Numbered from the stretch's first letter, positions 19,714 to 28,711 are shown. The stretch is 64,000 nt of DNA from Georgenia satyanarayanai (GCF_023715365.1 NZ_JAMBNZ010000002.1:351183-415182), one strand, 5' to 3'. The notes: a model not told the origin generated them from the sequence alone. Numbers and translations: made by a program.

Positions 19714-19725
19714 CGCGGGGACGCG

Positions 19726-20766
19726 TCAGACGGAGCGGGTGAACATGAGCGAGTGGCGCGTGGGCTCGTAGCCGAGCTGACCGAAGAGGCCGAAGTCCCC
19801 GCCCGGCGCCGGTGAGTCGACGCCGAGGCCGGCGTACTCCATGCCGTCCGCGGCGTAGGCGCGCATCGCGGTGACGAGCAGCGCCGTGGCCACTCGCATC
19901 CCACGCCACTCCTCACGGACGCCGAGGATCTCGGTGTAGCCCTCGGTCCAGCCCTGCGCCTGCCAGTCGCCCTCGTAGCGTCCGGACATGAGGTAGCCCG
20001 CCACGCGCGCACGGTCGCTCGTGCGGTCCAGGGCGATGAAGCTCCACTGCGGCGCGAAGTAGGTGCGACCCTGCACCCACGTCTCGCGGGTGTGCTGCTC
20101 CCCGCCCCACTGGTCCTTGAAGGCGTCGTTGTGGGCCCGGCGGACGGCGTCGTCCAGGGCTGGGTCCCACGGCTCGATGGTGACCTTGCCCTTGGGCTGG
20201 ACGTCGGGCAGCGGGAGGCGGAGGTCCCGGCGCATCTCGGTGTACCAGCGGGTGGGGACGAAGCCGGCCAGGCGCAGCATGGTCTGCGCGTGGGTCATGT
20301 TGTCCTCGACGTGGACGACGGCCAGGGCGCTGCCCTGTCCGGCGGCGTCGAGGATGACGCGGGCGGCGCGCAGCTGCCAGTCCAGGAGGGTCGCGCCGAT
20401 CCCGCGGCTGCGCCACCCAGGGTCCACGCCGCCGTCGCACAGCACCCGGTAGGTGCCGGCCGTGGGCCGCACCCGCACGATCGCGTAGGCCCGGGGCACG
20501 CCGTCGAGGTCGATGCCGATGGCCTTGGCCGTCCCGGCGTCCGCGCCGACCGCGACGAAGGTCTCCGCGGACTCCTCAAGGGTGGTCCGGTAGGGCGGGT
20601 CGTCGTGCTCCTCGATCCGGCTCAGCAGCTCGACGAGCGCGGCGTTCCTCTCCAGGGTCAGCCACTGCCAACGGAGGTCGTGCCCCTGCGGCAGTCCGAC
20701 GCCGGCGCGGTCCGCACCGGCGCCTGGCGCCGGGGCGCGGGTGACGCCGTCGTAGTCCTCGAGCAT
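19726..20766 (-). CDS. double-GNAT acetyltransferase, paralogue 1
   Basis: 346 residues with two GNAT modules. The first (about 20-190) has the acetyl-CoA loop WRSRGIGATLLDWQL; the second (about 200-346) has WRGMRVATALLVTAM. A linker signature HNDAFKDQWGG recurs in the other two paralogues in the window. The layout resembles mycothiol synthase in general architecture, but no substrate can be assigned. A TATCGT hexamer 6 nt before the ATG indicates a leaderless mRNA. The neighbouring paralogue has its own -10, so the two are separate transcription units. Confidence 0.85.
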   Translation of the reverse strand: MLEDYDGVTRAPAPGAGADRAGVGLPQGHDLRWQWLTLERNAALVELLSRIEEHDDPPYRTTLEESAETFVAVGADAGTAKAIGIDLDGVPRAYAIVRVRPTAGTYRVLCDGGVDPGWRSRGIGATLLDWQLRAARVILDAAGQGSALAVVHVEDNMTHAQTMLRLAGFVPTRWYTEMRRDLRLPLPDVQPKGKVTIEPWDPALDDAVRRAHNDAFKDQWGGEQHTRETWVQGRTYFAPQWSFIALDRTSDRARVAGYLMSGRYEGDWQAQGWTEGYTEILGVREEWRGMRVATALLVTAMRAYAADGMEYAGLGVDSPAPGGDFGLFGQLGYEPTRHSLMFTRSV

Positions 20767-20827
20767 GGTCCGACGATACGTGGTCACCGCGTCGCGGCCT
20801 ACCGGCGACACGATCGAGCGCGACGCG

Positions 20828-21847
20828 TCACACCTCGATCGTGTAGAGGATCCGGGCGCCCTGCGGCTCGTAGCCCATGCGCTCGTAGAAGCGGTGAGCG
20901 CCGGAGGGGTTCTCCATGTCGACGTCGAGGGCCGCGACCTCGATGCCGTCGCGGTACAGGGCACCGAGGACCGCGGAGAGCAGCGCGCGCGCCACCCCGG
21001 AGCCGCGGTGCGGGCGCAGCACCCCGAGGAGCTCGGTGTAGCCCTCGGTGTGGCCAAGCGCCGCCCACTGGTGCTCGTGGCGGGCGGTGAGTGCGTAGCC
21101 CGCGACGCTGCCGGTCCCGAGGTGGACGGCGACGACGCTCCACGCCGCCTCGAGCGAACGGTGGGAGGCCGCCCAGGTGGTCTCGGCGACGGGCTGGGAG
21201 CCCCAGTGGTCCCGGAACGCCTCGTTGTGCGCGTCGCGGACGGCGTCGTCGATCTCTGCGCTCCACTGCCGGATCTCGTAGCCCTCGGGGACGTCGACGG
21301 CGGCGGGCGGCTCGGTGAGCCGCAGCCGCATCTCACGGAAGGTGCGCTTGGGGCTGAAGCCGGCCGCGGCGTACAGGCGACGGCGGTCCTCGAGGTCCTC
21401 GTCGACGTAGGCGGCGATGCGCCCGGGCAGGTTCGGGTCGAGGGTGGCGAGGATCTGGCGGGCGCGGTCGTCCTGCCAGGTCAGCAGCGCACGGCCGATG
21501 CCGCGTCCACGCCACGGCGGGTCGACCGACGCGGAGATGAACACGCGGGCGTGGGTCTCGTCACCGAGCGGTGCGTGGACGAAGGCCGCGGCGCGCAGCT
21601 CCCCCGAGCTGTCGAAGCCGCCCAGGCTGTCGGCCTTCATCCCGGTCGCCGGGCGCCCGAGGACGTCCACCACCTGGGCCCGCGCAGTGCGTAGCACCGG
21701 CTGGTCCACGGCCTCGCAGCGCCCGACGAGCGCGTGGACGGGGTCGACGTCGTCGGTGCTGAGCGGCCGCCAGGTGAGGCCGAGGTGAGGGGCGGGGACG
21801 GCGGCGTGGGCGGGAGGAGCCGCGCGGTCGGGGAGGGTGTCGGGCAT
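20828..21847 (-). CDS. double-GNAT acetyltransferase, paralogue 2
   Basis: 339 residues, tandem GNAT domains. N-terminal acetyl-CoA loop WRGRGIGRALLTWQD, C-terminal loop HRGSGVARALLSAVL, linker signature HNEAFRDHWGS and C-terminal DMENPSGAHRFYERMGY. Same architecture as the genes at 19726 and 24545. Substrate unknown. A TAGGAT hexamer lies 6 nt before the ATG. Confidence 0.87.
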   Translation of the reverse strand: MPDTLPDRAAPPAHAAVPAPHLGLTWRPLSTDDVDPVHALVGRCEAVDQPVLRTARAQVVDVLGRPATGMKADSLGGFDSSGELRAAAFVHAPLGDETHARVFISASVDPPWRGRGIGRALLTWQDDRARQILATLDPNLPGRIAAYVDEDLEDRRRLYAAAGFSPKRTFREMRLRLTEPPAAVDVPEGYEIRQWSAEIDDAVRDAHNEAFRDHWGSQPVAETTWAASHRSLEAAWSVVAVHLGTGSVAGYALTARHEHQWAALGHTEGYTELLGVLRPHRGSGVARALLSAVLGALYRDGIEVAALDVDMENPSGAHRFYERMGYEPQGARILYTIEV

Positions 21848-21894
21848 GTCGGAATCCTAAAGTGCGCGTGGGGCTGTGGCGGTCCGGGGGCGCG

Positions 21895-24030
21895 TCAGGC
21901 GTCGATGCGATCGCGGTCGATCTGGCCGGCGCCGGCGACGATGAAGTCCTTGCGGGGGGCGACGTCGTTGCCCATGAGGAGCTCGAAGACCCGCTCGGCC
22001 TCGGCCAGCGCCTGGGCGTCGGCCATGCTCACCCGCCGCAGGGTGCGGTGGGCGGGGTCCATCGTCGTCTCGGCGAGCTGGTCGGCGTCCATCTCCCCCA
22101 GGCCCTTGTAGCGCTGGATCGGCTCCTTGTAGCGCTTGCCCTGCCTCTCGAGCTTGCGGAGCAGCTGGTGGAGCTCGGCCTCGGAGTAGGTGTAGATCTT
22201 CTCGCCCTTCTTGCCACCCGAGCCCGCGATCTCCACACGGTGGAGCGGGGGCACCGCTGCGTACACGCGGCCTGCCTCGACGAGCGGGCGCATGTACCGG
22301 AAGAACAGCGTGAGGAGGAGGGTGCGGATGTGGGCGCCGTCGACGTCGGCGTCCGTCATGAGGATGACCTTGCCGTAGCGGGCGGCGTCGAGATCGAAGG
22401 TGCGCCCGGACCCGGCGCCGATGACCTGGATGATCGAGGCGACTTCCGCGTTGCGGAGGATGTCGGCGGGCGAGGCCTTCTGGACGTTGAGAATCTTCCC
22501 GCGGATGGGCAGGAGCGCCTGGAAGTCGCTGGACCGCGCGAGCTTCGCCGTGCCGAGGGCGCTGTCGCCCTCGACGATGAACAGCTCGGAACGCTCGATG
22601 TCGTCGGTGCGGCAGTCGGCGAGCTTGGCCGGCAGCCGGGAACTCTCCAGCGCGTTCTTGCGCCGCGAGATCTCCTTGGTGAGCCGCGCCTGCACGCGGG
22701 CGCGCATCTCCCCCACGACCTTCTCCAGCACCGCGGCGGCCTGCGCCTTCTCGTCGCGCTTGGGCGAGGTGAGGATCTCGGTGAGCTGCTTGTCGACGAC
22801 GTTCGCGACGATGCCCCGCACCGGCGCAGTGCCGAGGATCTCCTTGGTCTGACCCTCGAACTGCGGCTCAGGCAGGCGGACGTTGACGACGGCCGTGAGG
22901 CCGGCGAGGACGTCGTCCTTCTCGATTTTCGGGTCCTTGGCGGTGACCTTGAGGCGCCGCGAGTTCGCGTCGATCTGCTTGCGCACCGTGCGCACGAGCC
23001 CCTGCTCGAAGCCGGTGAGGTGGCTGCCGCCCTTGGGCGTGGAGATGATGTTGACGAAGGAGCGGGCCGTCGTCTCGTAGCCCTGCCCCCACCGCAGCGC
23101 GATGTCGACCTCGCAGGTGCGCTCGACCTCCTGCGGCCTCAGGTGGCCGGAGGTGTCGAGCTGCTGGACCGTCTCGGTGAAGGTGCCGCTGCCGGTGAGG
23201 TGCCAGATGTCCGAGACGGGCGGGTCGGTGGCGAGGAACTCGGTGAAGTCGACGACGCCGCCGTCGTGCCGGAAGACCTCCTCGACCGGGCCGTCCTCCC
23301 CGGGCGTGCCGGGCAGGCGCCGCTCGTCGCGGACGGTGATCGTCAGGCCCGGGACGAGGAACGTCGTCTGGCGGGCGCGGGTGACGAGCTCGTCGTAGGA
23401 GAACTGGGAGGAGGAGGGGAAGATCTGCGGGTCGGCCCAGTAGCGCACCCGGGTGCCGCTGCGCCCGCGCGGCGTCTTGCCGACAACCGCGAGCTCGCTC
23501 GCGTCGGTGAAGGGCGCGAAGGACGCCTCGGGGCCGGCGCCGGCGCGGTCGTCGTAGGTGCCCGGCTCGCCGCGGTGGAAGGTCATCCGGTAGGTCTTGC
23601 CGCCGCGGTCGACCTCGACGTCCAGGCGCGCGGACAGTGCGTTGACGACGGAGGCGCCGACGCCGTGCAGGCCGCCCGAGGCGGCGTAGGAGCTGCCGCC
23701 GAACTTACCGCCGGCGTGGAGCTTGGTAAAGACGACCTCGACGCCGCTGAGGCCCACGGAGTCGACGGTGTCGACGGGGATCCCGCGCCCGTTGTCGCGG
23801 ACCTCCACGGAGCCGTCGGGGTGGAGGACGACGGCGATGGAGTCGCCGTGGCCCTCGAGCGCCTCGTCGACCGCGTTGTCGATGACCTCCCACAGGCAGT
23901 GCATGAGGCCGCGCGAGTCGGTCGAGCCGATGTACATGCCCGGACGCTTGCGGACCGCCTCCAGCCCTTCGAGGACGGAGAGGTGGCGGGCGGTGTATTG
24001 CGAGGGCGAGGCGGTCGACTTGGGAGGCAC
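21895..24030 (-). CDS. parE: DNA topoisomerase IV subunit B
   Basis: 711 residues. GHKL ATPase domain (EVIDNAVDEALEGHG, DNGRGIPVD, GGLHGVGASVVNALS), transducer domain, and Toprim domain (EGDSALGTAK, metal-binding DADVDGAHIRTLLLT). Partner of ParC in decatenation. The start is GTG 24030 (VPPKSTASPSQYTARH); a TATGAT -10 lies 6 nt upstream, so upstream in-frame codons are unlikely to be translated. It is 7.5 kb from parC and on the opposite strand, with two GNAT genes between. Confidence 0.92.
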   Translation of the reverse strand: MPPKSTASPSQYTARHLSVLEGLEAVRKRPGMYIGSTDSRGLMHCLWEVIDNAVDEALEGHGDSIAVVLHPDGSVEVRDNGRGIPVDTVDSVGLSGVEVVFTKLHAGGKFGGSSYAASGGLHGVGASVVNALSARLDVEVDRGGKTYRMTFHRGEPGTYDDRAGAGPEASFAPFTDASELAVVGKTPRGRSGTRVRYWADPQIFPSSSQFSYDELVTRARQTTFLVPGLTITVRDERRLPGTPGEDGPVEEVFRHDGGVVDFTEFLATDPPVSDIWHLTGSGTFTETVQQLDTSGHLRPQEVERTCEVDIALRWGQGYETTARSFVNIISTPKGGSHLTGFEQGLVRTVRKQIDANSRRLKVTAKDPKIEKDDVLAGLTAVVNVRLPEPQFEGQTKEILGTAPVRGIVANVVDKQLTEILTSPKRDEKAQAAAVLEKVVGEMRARVQARLTKEISRRKNALESSRLPAKLADCRTDDIERSELFIVEGDSALGTAKLARSSDFQALLPIRGKILNVQKASPADILRNAEVASIIQVIGAGSGRTFDLDAARYGKVILMTDADVDGAHIRTLLLTLFFRYMRPLVEAGRVYAAVPPLHRVEIAGSGGKKGEKIYTYSEAELHQLLRKLERQGKRYKEPIQRYKGLGEMDADQLAETTMDPAHRTLRRVSMADAQALAEAERVFELLMGNDVAPRKDFIVAGAGQIDRDRIDA

Positions 24031-24107
24031 CCGGCGATCATACGAACGACTTCCCCCACTTCCGCGGACTGACCCGCGGAACCGTGCACACCAACCCCGT
24101 GAGGAGG

Positions 24108-24153
24108 TGATGGGGAGCACTCGGGGAAGCAGTCGCTGTCGTGCTCCCCGTCA
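24108..24153 (+). promoter_or_regulatory. 13-bp stem hairpin with perfect Shine-Dalgarno in the leader of the DUF7455 gene
   Basis: Arms 24108-24120 and 24141-24153 pair over 13 bp with one G-U. AGGAGGTGAT (24102-24111) matches the 16S anti-Shine-Dalgarno over ten bases and overlaps the 5' arm. It is followed at once by ATG 24110, opening a 43-codon frame whose TGA (24239-24241) overlaps the GTG of the DUF7455 gene in a GTGA junction. This could be a translated leader that couples to the next gene. Confidence 0.45.
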
Positions 24154-24237
24154 CCGGATCGCGCCACCCGGTCCGCTGGAAGCGAACGGGGCGCCGTCCC
24201 GGGGAAGTTTCCGGCGCCGACGTGGTTGTATGCAGAT

Positions 24238-24441
24238 GTGAACGCAACGATGACCGCCCCGCTGACCGCACAGGACCGCTGCGACCGCTGCGGCGCCCAG
24301 GCGTACGTGCGCGTGGGACTGCCCGTAGGGGAGCTGCTCTTCTGCGCGCACCACGCCCGCAAGCACGCCGAGGCGCTCGAAGGGGTCGCGACCGCTATCC
24401 AGGACGAGACGCACCGTCTCACCGAGGACAACGCCCGCTGA
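24238..24441 (+). CDS. DUF7455 family zinc-ribbon-like small protein
   Basis: 67 residues. CDRCGAQAYVRV, then FCAHHARKH, is the conserved metal-binding pattern of this actinobacterial family; the C-terminus is a short helix. Function unknown. GTG 24238 was chosen because it overlaps the stop of a 43-codon upstream frame; TTG 24226 and ATG 24250 are alternatives. A strong hairpin terminator follows. Confidence 0.85.
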   Translation: MNATMTAPLTAQDRCDRCGAQAYVRVGLPVGELLFCAHHARKHAEALEGVATAIQDETHRLTEDNAR

Positions 24442-24463
24442 GAGGCGCCCTCCACGACCGGCC

Positions 24464-24498
24464 GCAGGCGCCGGCACCCCACGGGTGCCGGCGCCTGC
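24464..24498 (+). terminator. hairpin terminator after the DUF7455 gene
   Basis: Perfect 16-bp GC-rich stem (GCAGGCGCCGGCACCC and its complement) with a 3-nt loop, 22 nt after the stop. It has no U-tract, as is usual in high-GC actinobacteria. Confidence 0.8.
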
Positions 24499-24544
24499 GC
24501 TATTTCCCGTGACGGCCGGTAGCCCGGCCCGTAGCCTCCGCGGC

Positions 24545-25531
24545 ATGAGCACCGCACCCGCCCCCGTCGCCGGCCTGCGCTGGCGGCCCATCACCGCGCA
24601 GGACGTCCGCGTCTGGCACGAGCTCGTCCGGGCGATCGAGGCCGCCGACGACCCCGCCGAGCGCTACACCCCCGAGGACCTCCACGACGAGCTGCTCGAC
24701 GGCTCGTGGAAGGACCCGGCCCGCGACAGCACCATCGGCATCGACGACGACGGCGTCCCCCGCGCCTTCGGGCACGTCCAGGTGCTCCCGGGTGACGTCC
24801 GCACGGTCCGCGCCTTCTGCTGGGGCGGGGTGCACCCGCAGTGGCGCGGCCGCGGCATCGGCCGTGAGCTGCTGGCCTGGCAGGAGCGGCTGGGGCGGGC
24901 GAAGATCGCTGCCGCACGGTCCCCCGGCCCGGGGCGCGTGCTCGTCAACGTCGATGACGGGCTCACCGCCACCGAGCGTCTCCTGGACCGGGCCGGCTTC
25001 CGGCGGCTGCGCGTCTATCTGGAGCTCACCCGCCCGCTGGACGCCGAGGTCCCCGCCACCGCCCTGCGGACGGGCCTGCGGCTCGTGCCCTACGAGCCGG
25101 CCCTCAGCGAGCCGGTCCGGCTGGCCCACAACGAGGCCTTCGCCGACCACTGGGGCAGCGAGCCCCGCGACCCGGAGAACTGGGAGCGTCAGAGCGTCGG
25201 CGGGCGCTACTTCCGCCCCATGTGGAGCTTCGTGGTCCTCGACGGCGACGACGTCGCCGGGTACAGCCTCACCTCGGCCTACGAGCAGGACTGGGCGGCG
25301 CAGGGCTACTCGGCCGGGTGGACCGACCTCCTCGGTGTCCGGCGGCCGTGGCGGCGCGCGGGCGTGGCCAGGGCCCTCCTGGCGGCGACCATGCGCGCGC
25401 TGCGGGAGGACGGGATCGAGCGGGCCGACCTCGGCGTGGACGTCGAGAACCCCAACCGGGCCCTGGACCTCTACACGGGCCTCGGCTACCGGGAGTCGCG
25501 CCGGTCCCTCGCCTACGGCAAGGACGTGTGA
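24545..25531 (+). CDS. double-GNAT acetyltransferase, paralogue 3
   Basis: 328 residues, tandem GNAT domains with loops WRGRGIGRELLAWQE and WRRAGVARALLAATM, linker HNEAFADHWGSEP and C-terminal DVENPNRALDLYTGLGY. Closest in layout to the 20828 paralogue. A TAGCCT hexamer 7 nt before the ATG suggests a leaderless mRNA. The stop lies 3 nt from the stop of the convergent hypothetical gene. Confidence 0.86.
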   Translation: MSTAPAPVAGLRWRPITAQDVRVWHELVRAIEAADDPAERYTPEDLHDELLDGSWKDPARDSTIGIDDDGVPRAFGHVQVLPGDVRTVRAFCWGGVHPQWRGRGIGRELLAWQERLGRAKIAAARSPGPGRVLVNVDDGLTATERLLDRAGFRRLRVYLELTRPLDAEVPATALRTGLRLVPYEPALSEPVRLAHNEAFADHWGSEPRDPENWERQSVGGRYFRPMWSFVVLDGDDVAGYSLTSAYEQDWAAQGYSAGWTDLLGVRRPWRRAGVARALLAATMRALREDGIERADLGVDVENPNRALDLYTGLGYRESRRSLAYGKDV

Positions 25532-25534
25532 GGC

Positions 25535-26386
25535 TCAGCCGCGCGCCTCGGTGACCAGGATGACGTCCTGCGCCCGCGGGAGCGTCACGTCGGCGAGCGG
25601 GTCGGGGTCGCCGCCGGCCGCGTCCCAGTCCTCGGCGAGAACCTCCCACGCGTCCTCGTCGAGGTCGACGACGACGGCAGCGAGCCGGCCGCCGCTGACG
25701 AGGACGCGCGCGGCACAGGGCACCGCGCGCGCGGAGGTGAAGCGCGCGCTCACCGGGAAGGTGAAGGAGTGTGGCACGGCGAGCGGGGCGTTCTCGGGCA
25801 CGGACAGCTCGACAAGCCGCGGGGCGTCCTCCGGCTCGCCCCAGACCTCCTCGCGGGCCCCGGTGAGCTGGGCGCGCAGTCGCAGGGAGTCGTAGTCCTC
25901 GGTGTGCGAGAGGATCGCGCTGACGAGCTCGCGCACGGGCTCCGGGAGGGGACGCAGGACGGGGCCCTCGGGGGCGTCCTCCTCCTCACCCGCCTCGGCC
26001 CGCCGCTCGAGGAGGGAGATGGCCAGCGAGGCGCCGACGCCGGCGAGGGCCATCGTCAGCCGCGGGCGGCGCACACCCATGCGCACGAGCCGGCGCTGGA
26101 GCGCCCGGTCCACGGCCTCGCCGAGCTCGGCGGCCCCGTAGACGAACCCGACGGCGCCGGCCGTGAAGGCGAACCGGCCGGGCAGGTCCAGGGCGGGCTC
26201 CCCGTCCGTGCCCAGCCACACGCCGGCGCCGGTGGTCCCGGCGACGGCGGTCCGCAGCACGAAGCGGGTGGCCGGGGTGCGGCGGGCCGGGTCCGGCAGC
26301 GTGAGGAGCCCGGTGGCGGCCGCGGTCACGAGGTCTGAGGTGCGCAGGCCGAGCGGCGGGCGCGTGGTCGAGGTGTCGGTGCTCAC
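25535..26386 (-). CDS. hypothetical protein, actinobacterial
   Basis: 283 residues, not recognised. The N-terminal half contains two weakly hydrophobic Ala/Gly/Val stretches (FAFTAGAVGFVYGAAELGEAV and LTMALAGVGASLAISLL), the middle is acidic, and the C-terminal 110 residues look like an alpha/beta domain (FTFPVSARFTSARAVPCAARVLV, LAAVVVDLDEDAWEVL). GTG 26386 was chosen because TACGAT lies 6 nt upstream. Divergent from the MerR regulator across 133 bp. Codon use matches its neighbours, so it is probably a real protein. Confidence 0.7.
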   Translation of the reverse strand: MSTDTSTTRPPLGLRTSDLVTAAATGLLTLPDPARRTPATRFVLRTAVAGTTGAGVWLGTDGEPALDLPGRFAFTAGAVGFVYGAAELGEAVDRALQRRLVRMGVRRPRLTMALAGVGASLAISLLERRAEAGEEEDAPEGPVLRPLPEPVRELVSAILSHTEDYDSLRLRAQLTGAREEVWGEPEDAPRLVELSVPENAPLAVPHSFTFPVSARFTSARAVPCAARVLVSGGRLAAVVVDLDEDAWEVLAEDWDAAGGDPDPLADVTLPRAQDVILVTEARG

Positions 26387-26488
26387 CGGTCGATCGTAGA
26401 GGTCGGTCCCGGCAGCCCCCGCCGCCGCCACGCGCGCCCCACCGCGCCCGCTCTCGGAGCCGTGTCGTCCGGGAGAATGGACTTGACC

Positions 26489-26503
26489 CTCACGCGGCGT
26501 CAG
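26489..26503. promoter_or_regulatory. imperfect dyad upstream of the MerR gene, possible autoregulatory operator
   Basis: CTCACGCGGCGTCAG matches its reverse complement at 12 of 14 flanking positions. It begins right after TTGACC (26483-26488), a fair -35, and lies where MerR proteins usually bind, in the -35/-10 spacer. No good -10 is visible. Confidence 0.4.
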
Positions 26504-26519
26504 GCGTCACGGTGGAGGC

Positions 26520-27314
26520 ATGACCGACGGAACAGGAGTCCTCACGGTGCTGACGGTGGGCCAGGTGGCCGAGCGCTTCGGCGTCACGGTGCGCACGCTG
26601 CACCACTACGACGCGATCGGCCTGCTGAGCCCGAGCGCCCGCAGCCACGCGGGCTACCGGCTCTACACCGAGGAGGACGTCACCCGGCTGCAGCACGTCG
26701 TCGTCTACCGGCGGCTGGACTTCTCCCTGGAGGAGATCGCCCAGCTGCTCGACGACGGCACGCAGCCGGCCCTGCTGGAGCACCTGCGACGGCAGCGTTC
26801 CGCGGTCGTGTCCCGGCTGGAGGAGCTCGCTGAGCTCGTCACGGCCATCGACCGAGCACTGGAGAAAGAGATGACCGGGGTGAACCTCACCAAGGAGGAG
26901 CAGCGCGAGCTGTTCGGCGACGGATTCAGCGACGAGTACGCCGCTGAGGCGCAGGACCGCTGGGGCGACACCGAGGCGTGGCGCCAGTCCCAGCAGCGCA
27001 CGTCCCGCTACACCAAGGCCGACTGGGAGGAGATCAAGGCGGAGGCCGAGGAGGTCAACGCCGCCTTCGTCACCGCCCTCGAGGCGGGTGAGCCCGCGAC
27101 GAGCGAGGCCGCCATGGACGCCGCCGAGCGCGCCCGGCTCCACATCCACGAGCGCTTCTACTCGCTGTCGGCGGACTTCCACCGCAACCTCGGAGACCTG
27201 TACCTGAGCGACCCGCGCTTCACGAAGACCTACGAGGACATCCGTCCCGGCCTGGCGCAGTACGTCCGCGACGCGATCCACGCCAACGCCGACCGCCACG
27301 TGGCACGGGGCTAG
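26520..27314 (+). CDS. MerR-family regulator with TipAS ligand-binding domain
   Basis: 264 residues. N-terminal MerR winged helix (LTVGQVAERFGVTVRTLHHY, HAGYRLYTEEDVTRLQ), coiled-coil linker (about 80-120) and a C-terminal TipAS domain with WEEIKAEAEEVNAAF and FYSLSADFHRNLGDLYLSDPRF. TipAL-type proteins sense thiopeptides or related drugs and activate their own promoter. ATG 26520 has its GGAGG only one base away; GTG 26547 has AGGAG with an 8-nt gap and could be the true start or a second start giving a shorter form. Confidence 0.88.
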   Translation: MTDGTGVLTVLTVGQVAERFGVTVRTLHHYDAIGLLSPSARSHAGYRLYTEEDVTRLQHVVVYRRLDFSLEEIAQLLDDGTQPALLEHLRRQRSAVVSRLEELAELVTAIDRALEKEMTGVNLTKEEQRELFGDGFSDEYAAEAQDRWGDTEAWRQSQQRTSRYTKADWEEIKAEAEEVNAAFVTALEAGEPATSEAAMDAAERARLHIHERFYSLSADFHRNLGDLYLSDPRFTKTYEDIRPGLAQYVRDAIHANADRHVARG

Positions 27315-27320
27315 GACGCC

Positions 27321-27353
27321 CGAAGGCCCGCACCGTACCGGTGCGGGCCTTCG
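27321..27353. terminator. bidirectional hairpin terminator between the MerR gene and sigA
   Basis: Perfect 15-bp stem with a 3-nt loop, 6 nt after the MerR stop and 11 nt beyond the sigA stop. It can serve both convergent genes. Confidence 0.85.
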
Positions 27354-27364
27354 TACGCGTGTGC

Positions 27365-28648
27365 TCAGTCCAGGTAGTCGCGCAGGACCTGCGAGCGGCT
27401 GGGGTGACGGAGCTTGGACATCGTCTTGCTCTCGATCTGACGGATGCGCTCACGCGTGACGCCGTAGACCTTGCCGATTTCGTCGAGCGTCTTCGGCTGG
27501 CCGTCGGTGAGGCCGAAGCGCATGGACACGACGCCGGCCTCCCGCTCGGAGAGCGTGTCGAGGACCTGGTGGAGCTGCTCCTGGAGGAGGGTGAAGCTCA
27601 CGGCGTCGGCCGGCACCACGGCCTCGGAGTCCTCGATGAGGTCACCGAACTCGCTGTCACCGTCCTCACCGAGGGGGGTGTGCAGGGAAATCGGCTCGCG
27701 GCCGTACTTCTGGACCTCGACGACCTTCTCGGGCGTCATGTCCAGCTCCTTGGCCAGCTCCTCCGGGGTGGGCTCACGGCCCAGGTCCTGGAGCATCTGG
27801 CGCTGGACGCGGGCCAGCTTGTTGATGACCTCGACCATGTGCACCGGGATACGGATGGTGCGGGCCTGGTCGGCCATGGCGCGGGTGATCGCCTGACGGA
27901 TCCACCAGGTGGCGTACGTGGAGAACTTGTAGCCCTTGGTGTAGTCGAACTTCTCCACGGCGCGGATGAGGCCGAGGTTGCCCTCCTGGATGAGGTCCAG
28001 GAAGAGCATCCCGCGCCCGGTGTAGCGCTTGGCAAGGGAGACGACGAGGCGCAGGTTGGCCTCGAGGAGGTGGTTCTTGGCGAGGCGGCCGTCGTTGGCG
28101 ATCCACTCGAGCTCGCGCTTGAGCTTGCCGGAGACGTCCTCGCTGGCGAGCTTCTCCTCGGCGAACAGGCCGGCCTCGATGCGCTTGGCGAGCTCGACCT
28201 CCTGCTCGGCGTTGAGGAGGGCGACCTTGCCGATCTGCTTGAGGTAGTCCTTGACCGGGTCGGCAGTGGCACCGGCGGTGACGACCTGCTGGACCGGGGC
28301 GTCGTCGTCGTCGTTGTCGGAGACGACGAAGCCGCTCTCCTTGCCGGTGCTGGCCTCGGCCTCCGGTGCTGCGGCCGTCTCGGTCGCCTCGTCGGTGGTC
28401 GCCTCGGTCTGCTCGACGTCGGGGACCGCCTTGAGGGCCGCCTTCTTGGCGGCGGTGGTCTTGGTGGCCGGGCGCTTGGCAGCCGTGCTGGTCTCCTTCT
28501 TCGCCGCGGGCTTCTTGACCGTGGTCGACTTCGCGGGCGCCTTGGCCCGAGTCTTGGTCGACGTCTCCTCGACCGACGCGGTGGTGCCGCCGGCAGAGGT
28601 GCGCGCGGCGTGCGTGCGGCTGGAGGTGCTCTGGGCGTGCGACGACAC
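27365..28648 (-). CDS. sigA: primary RNA polymerase sigma factor (RpoD/HrdB/SigA)
   Basis: 427 residues. Regions 1.2 to 4.2 are complete: [16 protein letters not shown] (1.2), [18 protein letters not shown] (2.1), [18 protein letters not shown] (2.3/2.4), region 3 [19 protein letters not shown], and the 4.2 helix [20 protein letters not shown]. The N-terminal 130 residues are a Lys/Ala/Thr-rich low-complexity extension, as in other actinobacterial housekeeping sigmas. GTG 28648 has AAAGG 6-7 nt upstream. The promoter shows a perfect TATAAT. Confidence 0.95.
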   Translation of the reverse strand: MSSHAQSTSSRTHAARTSAGGTTASVEETSTKTRAKAPAKSTTVKKPAAKKETSTAAKRPATKTTAAKKAALKAVPDVEQTEATTDEATETAAAPEAEASTGKESGFVVSDNDDDDAPVQQVVTAGATADPVKDYLKQIGKVALLNAEQEVELAKRIEAGLFAEEKLASEDVSGKLKRELEWIANDGRLAKNHLLEANLRLVVSLAKRYTGRGMLFLDLIQEGNLGLIRAVEKFDYTKGYKFSTYATWWIRQAITRAMADQARTIRIPVHMVEVINKLARVQRQMLQDLGREPTPEELAKELDMTPEKVVEVQKYGREPISLHTPLGEDGDSEFGDLIEDSEAVVPADAVSFTLLQEQLHQVLDTLSEREAGVVSMRFGLTDGQPKTLDEIGKVYGVTRERIRQIESKTMSKLRHPSRSQVLRDYLD

Positions 28649-28705
28649 AGAAAGCCTTTCGGAGGGGAATGGGGGTTCCGGCTTCGAGCCGGTGCGCTGC
28701 CTACA

Positions 28706-28711
28706 ATTATA
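28706..28711 (-). promoter_or_regulatory. sigA promoter -10 element
   Basis: TATAAT on the minus strand in a 12-base AT-rich island, about 57 nt before the sigA GTG. No convincing -35 is present at 16-19 bp, so an activator or an extended -10 may compensate. Confidence 0.55.

Noticed and set aside
24110..24241. 43-codon frame as a true conserved gene
   Set aside because: Third-position GC is far below that of neighbouring genes; kept only as a possible leader frame.
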